DNA of 38,954 nt from JADKBO01 sp037968395 (GTDB taxonomy: Bacteria > Bacteroidota > Bacteroidia > Chitinophagales > Saprospiraceae): positions 1 to 38,954 of the forward strand of contig JBBKVK010000164.1 in the NCBI GenBank assembly GCA_037968395.1, read 5' to 3'. How positions within the stretch are numbered: the first letter of the stretch is position 1; each line of letters opens with the position of its first letter. The notes under the pieces are model-generated. The model searched no databases and was not told the DNA's origin. It saw only the letters and a program-made list of their open reading frames with translations. Positions 33,376 through 38,954 of the stretch are shown piece by piece. A program made the translations under genes and the position numbers.

Positions 33376-36300
33376 ATGAAACAGCCTGTTTTCTTGATTT
33401 TAATAACCTTATTACTTATTTTATCCTGTAATAAAAAACACAAAACTAATATATATACTGATGACAAGATTGTTGATCAGTATATAAGTCAACGGAGTAA
33501 TACGTATCTAAAAAACGGTGATGAAATTCATTTGACTTTTAGCAATACTGAAAATGGCGAAGAAAACATTGGCACAGTTTTACCTAAAAGCCAAGCTTGG
33601 ATTGAACCTGAGGTTAGTGGTGATTTTATATGGGTTTCTGCCTCAAAAATTCTGTTTAAACCAAAAGAAAGATTCCTTAATGGGTCAATATATTCTGTTT
33701 CCTTAAAAGTAAAGGAAATTCTAGGACTAGATAGTTCAAAAGAAGACATCATTGTAATAAAATATGAAGTGCTACCCATATCATTTACTCACACCTCAAA
33801 AGGGTTAAGCTATGAAAGTATGGACAGTAAGGCATTGTCACTAAGTGGGTCAATCCTATCGTCTGATTATATGGATATTGATGCCGTGAAATCTATGTTG
33901 TCAAGTAGCCAAGAGTCAAATAATGCTTTGCAAACACTTTGGCAAGAGAGTAACGGTTTTCAGCACAATTATACGATTCAAAATATCCTAAGAAAGGACG
34001 AAGAATCAAGTTTGGCAATTAAATGGGATGCAAGAACTATAGATTCTAAGTTTATAGGTTCAACGAAAGTAAGAGTACCAGCAAAAGGAGCATATGAGGT
34101 TTTAGGATATAATACTTACGGAGATGGCAATAAAAAAATATCCTTGACCTTTTCAGATATCTTAGATCCGAACCAAAACGTAGACGGATTAATTAGAATA
34201 AAGAGTTATTCTGCAGGCTTCACTTATGAAATCAATAAAAATATTTTAAATATTTACCTAAAAGAGAGTCTTGCTAGTCCATTTGAACTTGTTTTGGATA
34301 AAGCTATCAAAAATATTGAGAGAAAAACATTAGCAAAAGACTATGTGGTTCAGCTTTCTTTTGACCTAGCTACTCCTGAATTGGCAGCAATAAGACAAGG
34401 GATGATAATACCTTCAGAGGGCAAAATAATAATGCCTTTTAATGCTAAAAATTTAAGGTATGTTGATGTAGAAGTATTTAAACTTTTTCAAGATAATGTT
34501 TTACAGTTTCTACAATACAATAACTTAAACGACAATATCAATCAGAGGGTAGTAGGTCGAACTGTTTATACCCAAAAAGTAGATTTATTACAACTCGATA
34601 ATACTCCAAATGTTGATAAGTGGGTAAAATATGCATTAGATTTAAATAAATATATCTCTGCCGATAAGGGTGCTGTCTATCAAATAAATATTGGTTATAG
34701 AATTGGATATGCTGCTAACCAATTATGCGATGATGTGGATACAAATATTAATGATGGCACTTATGGTTTAATGGATTATGGATCAGATTATTCTGGATAC
34801 GAATATGATCAAAGAGATAATCCTTGTCACAGGTCTTATTATATGTCTGAAAGATTTATAAATCAAAATATTCTTTCATCAAATGTTGGTTTAATAGTCA
34901 AAGGAAATGAAGATGAAAAAAATTGGACAGTAATTACTACCAATCTAAGAGAAGCTGGTCCATTAAGCGGTTCTACTGTCGAATTATATGATTACCAACA
35001 ACAATTAATCACCACTTCTACGGTAGATAATAATGGTATGGTGACGATACAAGCAGAACGAAACCCATCATTTATAATTGCAAAAAACAATGGAGAGTTT
35101 GGATATATAAATTTACAAGATGGCTATAACAATTCATTAAGTGAATTTGATGTGTCTGGTAATAAAAAGTCTAATGGATTAGATGGCTATATCTATGGTG
35201 AAAGAGGAGTTTGGAGGCCTGGAGATACAATGTTTTTATCATTTGTACTTCAGAATAGTGACAATAATATATTAACAGACCATCCAATAGTATTTGAGAT
35301 TAGAGATGCTCGAAGTAAAATGGTTTTTAAAGGTAAGTCTGATAGAAATAGTGGTCCTATTTACCATAAAGCCATATTAATAAACTCTGGGGCACCAACA
35401 GGTAATTGGTCTGTAAAGGTTATTGTAGGCAATTCTTATTTTTCTAAGACCTTAAAAGTAGAAAATATTAAGCCTAATAAATTAAAAATAAATTATACCA
35501 ACTTATTCCCTGAATACACCTTATCAAAAGAGAAAACTAAATTATCGTTCAATGCTATGTGGTTGCATGGTGCAACAGCTGATGGATTAAAGACAGAAGC
35601 AGAAGTACAATATAAGGAGCAAGTTACAAGGTTTAAAAATTATGGAGATTATACTTTTGATGATCCAGCTAGAAATTCAGATTTTCAAACACAAAAAGTA
35701 CTTCAAGGTGTATTAGACAATAATGGCAGTACAAGTTATGATTTAACAATTGATGAAAGCATTAAACCAAAAGGAAAGCTTAGAGCCAATATAAAGACTA
35801 GGGTATATGAAAAAAGCGGAAACTTTAGCGAAGACTATGTCTCTGTGAATGTGAACCCTTACACTTCTTATGTAGGTATTAAGATTCCTAAATCAAGGTG
35901 GGGTTCGAATTTTATCAATTCTGGAGAAAAAACGAATGTGCCAATAGTCGTAGTCGATACAGATGGTAAACCAATTTCTAATAGAAACCTTACCATTGGC
36001 CTATATGCTGCCGAATGGAATTGGTGGTACAATAGATCTTACAATAATATGTATGAATATAGTTCTGCCAATCATTTAGGAGCTATCGAGCAATCTAAGC
36101 TGAAAACAAATAAAGATGGTAAAGCTAATTGGACTGCTGACTTGCAAGGATATGGGAATTATCTAGTTAGAATTTGTGATACAGAAACTGGACATTGTAC
36201 GGGAGAATTGTTTTATACCAGTGAATGGGGCTATCCAAGTAACGAAGTTAATAGCCCAAGAACGTTTAATTTCGCTTCGGATAAAACAGAGTATAATGTA

Positions 36301-38871
36301 GGTGAAAAGGTTAAAGTAAAAATACCTTCAAATCCTAAATCTAAGATTCTAATTACTGTCGAGAATTCCAATAATGTTACTCAATCATTTTGGATAAATG
36401 GTAAAAAGGATGAAACAGAAATATCAGTATCAACTGACGAAGGTATGTCACCAAATATCTATATCCATGCTATGCTAATTCAGCCATATGATGAGCATAA
36501 TAACGACCTTCCATTAAGGATGTATGGTGTATTGCCAGTTACAATCAAGAATGCCAAGACCATCTTATCCCCTATGATCGTTGCACCTTCAGAAATCAAA
36601 CCAAATTTTAAATATGCCATAAAAGTAAGTGAACTGGATGGTAAATCAATGTCTTATACTCTTGCTGTGGTTGATGAAGGTCTGCTGGATTTAACTCGTT
36701 TTAAAACTCCTAATCCACATGATCAGTTTTTTGGTAAACAAGCATTAAATACTAAAACATGGGATCTTTATGAGTTTGTAGCTTCTGGCTATGATAAAGG
36801 TATCATGAATATGTTTAGTATCGGTGGCGATGGAGAAGGTATAGCACCTGGAGTTCAAAAGGCAAATAGATTTAAGCCTACTGTTTCGTATTTGGGTCCA
36901 TTCGACTTATCAAAAAATGGAACAAATAGCCATGAATTAGAAATGAGCAATTACGTAGGTTCTGTTAGGGTAATGGTTGTTGGGGCAAATGAAAAATCTT
37001 ATGGGAGTAGTGAAAAGACTGTGCCAGTAAAACAAGCTTTAATGGTCACAACCACTTTGCCTAGGGTTCTTGCCCCAGGGGAGGAAATTGAAATGGGTGT
37101 TAATGTTTTTGCTTTAGATAGTAAAATCAGAAATGTGAATATTGAAGTTAATCCAGGTGGAGCAGCCAAGAGCTTAGGGAAACAACTTTCTAATATCAGC
37201 TTTGATAAAACAGGCGATAAATTAGAAAAATTTAGATTTACAGTGCCGCAAAAAACAGGTAGTGCAACCTTCAATATTGTTGCCAGTTCTGGAAATGAAA
37301 AGTGTAATGAGCAAATAAATATAGAAATAGCTAATCCAAATGTGACTGAAGTGAAGACGATGGATTTCATGGTAGAAAAAGGAAGTAGTAAAGAACTAGA
37401 TTATTTACTCCATGGCGTGGAAGGAAGTAATGAAGTGAGTTTAGAGTTGTACAGTGTTCCACCCTTCAAATTAGGAAAGAGATTACAGTATTTGATAAGG
37501 TATCCTTATGGCTGTTTAGAACAAACCACATCATCAGTATTTCCTCAATTGTATGTTAATAATATAAGTGATGTAGATAAAAAACAGCAGCAAAACATTG
37601 AGACAAATATTAATGCTGGTATTCAAAAAATGGCTAGATTTCAACAAGTATCAGGTGGATTTAGTTACTGGCCAAATAATGGTAAAAGTGATGATTGGGC
37701 GACAAGCTATGCAGGTGACTTTTTAGTAGAAGCTAAAGCAAAAGGTTATTATGTTAATAGTAGTATGATAGGTGATTGGGTTAAATATCAAAAGAAGATG
37801 GCTAGTATTTGGGAGCAAGATAAATATGCTTATAACGATTTAGCACAGTCTTATCGGTTATATACTCTAGCCAAAAGTGGTAATGCTGACCTAGGATCTA
37901 TGAATAGGATTAGAACAAAAAAATTAAAATCAACAACAGCTCAATATTTGTTAGCAACTGCATATGCTATAATTGGTCAAAAAGATGTTGCCAAACAAAT
38001 AGTTAAAAATTTGTCTCCTGAACCTGAACCATATGATAATTTTGGATATACTTATGGCTCTGAACTAAGAGATCTAGGTTTTATTATGGAGTATTATATA
38101 TTGATAGATGATAAGATAAATTCAGTTAAATTATTTCGAGAGATAACTAGCAGGTTGTCAAAAGATGAATGGTATAGCACACAGACTACAGCCATATCTT
38201 TAATGTCAATTGGTAAATTTTTACTCGTTAGTGATGCTAAAGGAATGAAAGGGTCTTTCCAAAGTAATAATGGACAATCACTTGATTTTAATACCAATAA
38301 GACTTCATTTACAAGGTCAATTTCAACTTTAAATAATGCGAACCAAGACCAAGGTCTCAAAGTGAAGAATACAAGCGAGGGTGATCTATATGGAGTGTTA
38401 ATTATTTCTGGCAAGCCAGCCATGGGTAATGAAAAGGTAATACAGGATCGGCATATATCTATGGATATTACGTACACAAATTCAGAAAATAGCTTGCCGA
38501 TTGATATTACATCCCTCAAGCAGGGCACTAACTTTAAGGCAGTGATTACTGTCAATAATCTAGGCACAAAATCATACAGTTTAGACAACTTAGCTTTAGA
38601 GTTTACATTGCCATCTGGTTGGGAAATAAATAATGAAAGAATGACAGGTGTATCATCAGGCACCTCTGATAACTATACTTACTGTGATGTTAAAGATGCA
38701 AGTGTCAATTACTTTTTCAATCTAGCAAATAGAAAATCTAAAACGTTTATTGTCGATTTAACTGCAACGTATTCTGGGCGATTTTATAAACCTTCTACAA
38801 GATGCAGCAGTATGTACGATAATGAAATCTCTTCAACCAAACAAGGCAAATGGTTGAACGTTTTGGAATAA
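33376..38871 (+). CDS. Alpha-2-macroglobulin lipoprotein with intact thioester (A2M-2)
   Basis: This 1,831-residue protein starts with a lipoprotein signal peptide (lipobox L-I-L-S-C, Cys18). Macroglobulin domains follow, with MG2 at about 600-700 (Y-G-E-R-G-V-W-R-P-G-D-T) and the A2M domain at about 1170-1260 (including the N-Y-V-G-S-V-R-V-M-V-V-G block). The thioester motif C1380-L-E-Q1383 lies in the context Y-P-Y-G-C-L-E-Q-T-T-S-S. The Cys-Gln thioester traps attacking proteases covalently, so this is a periplasmic protease-inhibitor lipoprotein of the YfhM type. In many bacteria this gene is followed by a penicillin-binding protein 1C gene; the window ends 83 bases after its stop, so that cannot be checked here. 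It is divergent from the TonB-dependent receptor gene across 202 bases. It is a distant paralogue of A2M-1, with a different N-terminal region. Confidence 0.95.
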   Translation: MKQPVFLILITLLLILSCNKKHKTNIYTDDKIVDQYISQRSNTYLKNGDEIHLTFSNTENGEENIGTVLPKSQAWIEPEVSGDFIWVSASKILFKPKERFLNGSIYSVSLKVKEILGLDSSKEDIIVIKYEVLPISFTHTSKGLSYESMDSKALSLSGSILSSDYMDIDAVKSMLSSSQESNNALQTLWQESNGFQHNYTIQNILRKDEESSLAIKWDARTIDSKFIGSTKVRVPAKGAYEVLGYNTYGDGNKKISLTFSDILDPNQNVDGLIRIKSYSAGFTYEINKNILNIYLKESLASPFELVLDKAIKNIERKTLAKDYVVQLSFDLATPELAAIRQGMIIPSEGKIIMPFNAKNLRYVDVEVFKLFQDNVLQFLQYNNLNDNINQRVVGRTVYTQKVDLLQLDNTPNVDKWVKYALDLNKYISADKGAVYQINIGYRIGYAANQLCDDVDTNINDGTYGLMDYGSDYSGYEYDQRDNPCHRSYYMSERFINQNILSSNVGLIVKGNEDEKNWTVITTNLREAGPLSGSTVELYDYQQQLITTSTVDNNGMVTIQAERNPSFIIAKNNGEFGYINLQDGYNNSLSEFDVSGNKKSNGLDGYIYGERGVWRPGDTMFLSFVLQNSDNNILTDHPIVFEIRDARSKMVFKGKSDRNSGPIYHKAILINSGAPTGNWSVKVIVGNSYFSKTLKVENIKPNKLKINYTNLFPEYTLSKEKTKLSFNAMWLHGATADGLKTEAEVQYKEQVTRFKNYGDYTFDDPARNSDFQTQKVLQGVLDNNGSTSYDLTIDESIKPKGKLRANIKTRVYEKSGNFSEDYVSVNVNPYTSYVGIKIPKSRWGSNFINSGEKTNVPIVVVDTDGKPISNRNLTIGLYAAEWNWWYNRSYNNMYEYSSANHLGAIEQSKLKTNKDGKANWTADLQGYGNYLVRICDTETGHCTGELFYTSEWGYPSNEVNSPRTFNFASDKTEYNVGEKVKVKIPSNPKSKILITVENSNNVTQSFWINGKKDETEISVSTDEGMSPNIYIHAMLIQPYDEHNNDLPLRMYGVLPVTIKNAKTILSPMIVAPSEIKPNFKYAIKVSELDGKSMSYTLAVVDEGLLDLTRFKTPNPHDQFFGKQALNTKTWDLYEFVASGYDKGIMNMFSIGGDGEGIAPGVQKANRFKPTVSYLGPFDLSKNGTNSHELEMSNYVGSVRVMVVGANEKSYGSSEKTVPVKQALMVTTTLPRVLAPGEEIEMGVNVFALDSKIRNVNIEVNPGGAAKSLGKQLSNISFDKTGDKLEKFRFTVPQKTGSATFNIVASSGNEKCNEQINIEIANPNVTEVKTMDFMVEKGSSKELDYLLHGVEGSNEVSLELYSVPPFKLGKRLQYLIRYPYGCLEQTTSSVFPQLYVNNISDVDKKQQQNIETNINAGIQKMARFQQVSGGFSYWPNNGKSDDWATSYAGDFLVEAKAKGYYVNSSMIGDWVKYQKKMASIWEQDKYAYNDLAQSYRLYTLAKSGNADLGSMNRIRTKKLKSTTAQYLLATAYAIIGQKDVAKQIVKNLSPEPEPYDNFGYTYGSELRDLGFIMEYYILIDDKINSVKLFREITSRLSKDEWYSTQTTAISLMSIGKFLLVSDAKGMKGSFQSNNGQSLDFNTNKTSFTRSISTLNNANQDQGLKVKNTSEGDLYGVLIISGKPAMGNEKVIQDRHISMDITYTNSENSLPIDITSLKQGTNFKAVITVNNLGTKSYSLDNLALEFTLPSGWEINNERMTGVSSGTSDNYTYCDVKDASVNYFFNLANRKSKTFIVDLTATYSGRFYKPSTRCSSMYDNEISSTKQGKWLNVLE

Positions 38872-38954
38872 CTTTCGGCAAAAGTATTAAATGTAGTTTA
38901 ATACTTCTTAAATGCTTAAAGATAGCAAGTAAATGTATTATAAATATATAAAAT

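Overview
The window reads as a chromosomal segment from a free-living Bacteroidota bacterium, most likely from the Saprospiraceae or a close relative. The DNA is AT-rich. Several promoters carry the Bacteroidota-type -7 element TAnnTTTG. Other pointers are a PorX-type regulator of type IX secretion (T9SS), a subtilase with a C-terminal T9SS sorting domain, a TonB-dependent receptor with an N-terminal carboxypeptidase-regulatory-like domain, and a very large Ig/SprB-repeat surface protein. These assignments come from reading translated motifs; no database search was run. I see no phage, insertion sequence, integrase or CRISPR array, and codon use looks fairly even apart from the repeat gene at 24960-26759.

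Layout. 1-6599: the 3' part of a giant surface protein with 15 BIG2-like Ig modules, SprB-like and PKD/Ig-like modules, three cadherin/Ig-like modules and a duplicated calcium-loop C-terminus, followed by a terminator. 6944-13853 (minus): a prohibitin/SPFH membrane protein and an alpha-2-macroglobulin-like protein (A2M-1) whose thioester site is degenerate. 14080-15049 (plus): an ECF sigma factor overlapping a small two-helix membrane protein, probably its anti-sigma partner. 15202-15274: tRNA-Phe(GAA) with promoter and terminator. 15476-19957 (minus): a lipoprotein built of two 75-residue Cys-to-Cys repeats, an outer-membrane beta-barrel protein, and a rhodanese lipoprotein six bases downstream of a secreted subtilase. 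20063-20734 (plus): a membrane-anchored CHAP amidase. 20821-23584 (minus): an exported glycosylasparaginase-like enzyme and porX. 23698-26759 (plus): an HD phosphohydrolase and a repeat protein made of about twenty 23-residue units ending in a peptidoglycan-binding domain. 26912-29040: glyA and miaA, convergent with overlapping stop codons. 29155-30806 (plus): a PlsC-like acyltransferase overlapping a GNAT acetyltransferase. 30819-33173 (minus): a TonB-dependent receptor. 33376-38871 (plus): a second alpha-2-macroglobulin lipoprotein (A2M-2) with an intact CLEQ thioester motif.

Functional picture. Most genes serve the cell envelope: surface adhesion, periplasmic protease trapping (two A2Ms, one thioester-competent and one not), exported hydrolases, peptidoglycan binding or cleavage, nutrient uptake, and regulation of the T9SS that would export the subtilase and perhaps the giant protein. 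Housekeeping genes (glyA, miaA, tRNA-Phe) are interspersed. The least explained item is the 23-residue repeat protein at 24960-26759, followed by the Cys-bounded repeat lipoprotein at 15476-16123 and the duplicated calcium-loop C-terminal module of the giant protein.
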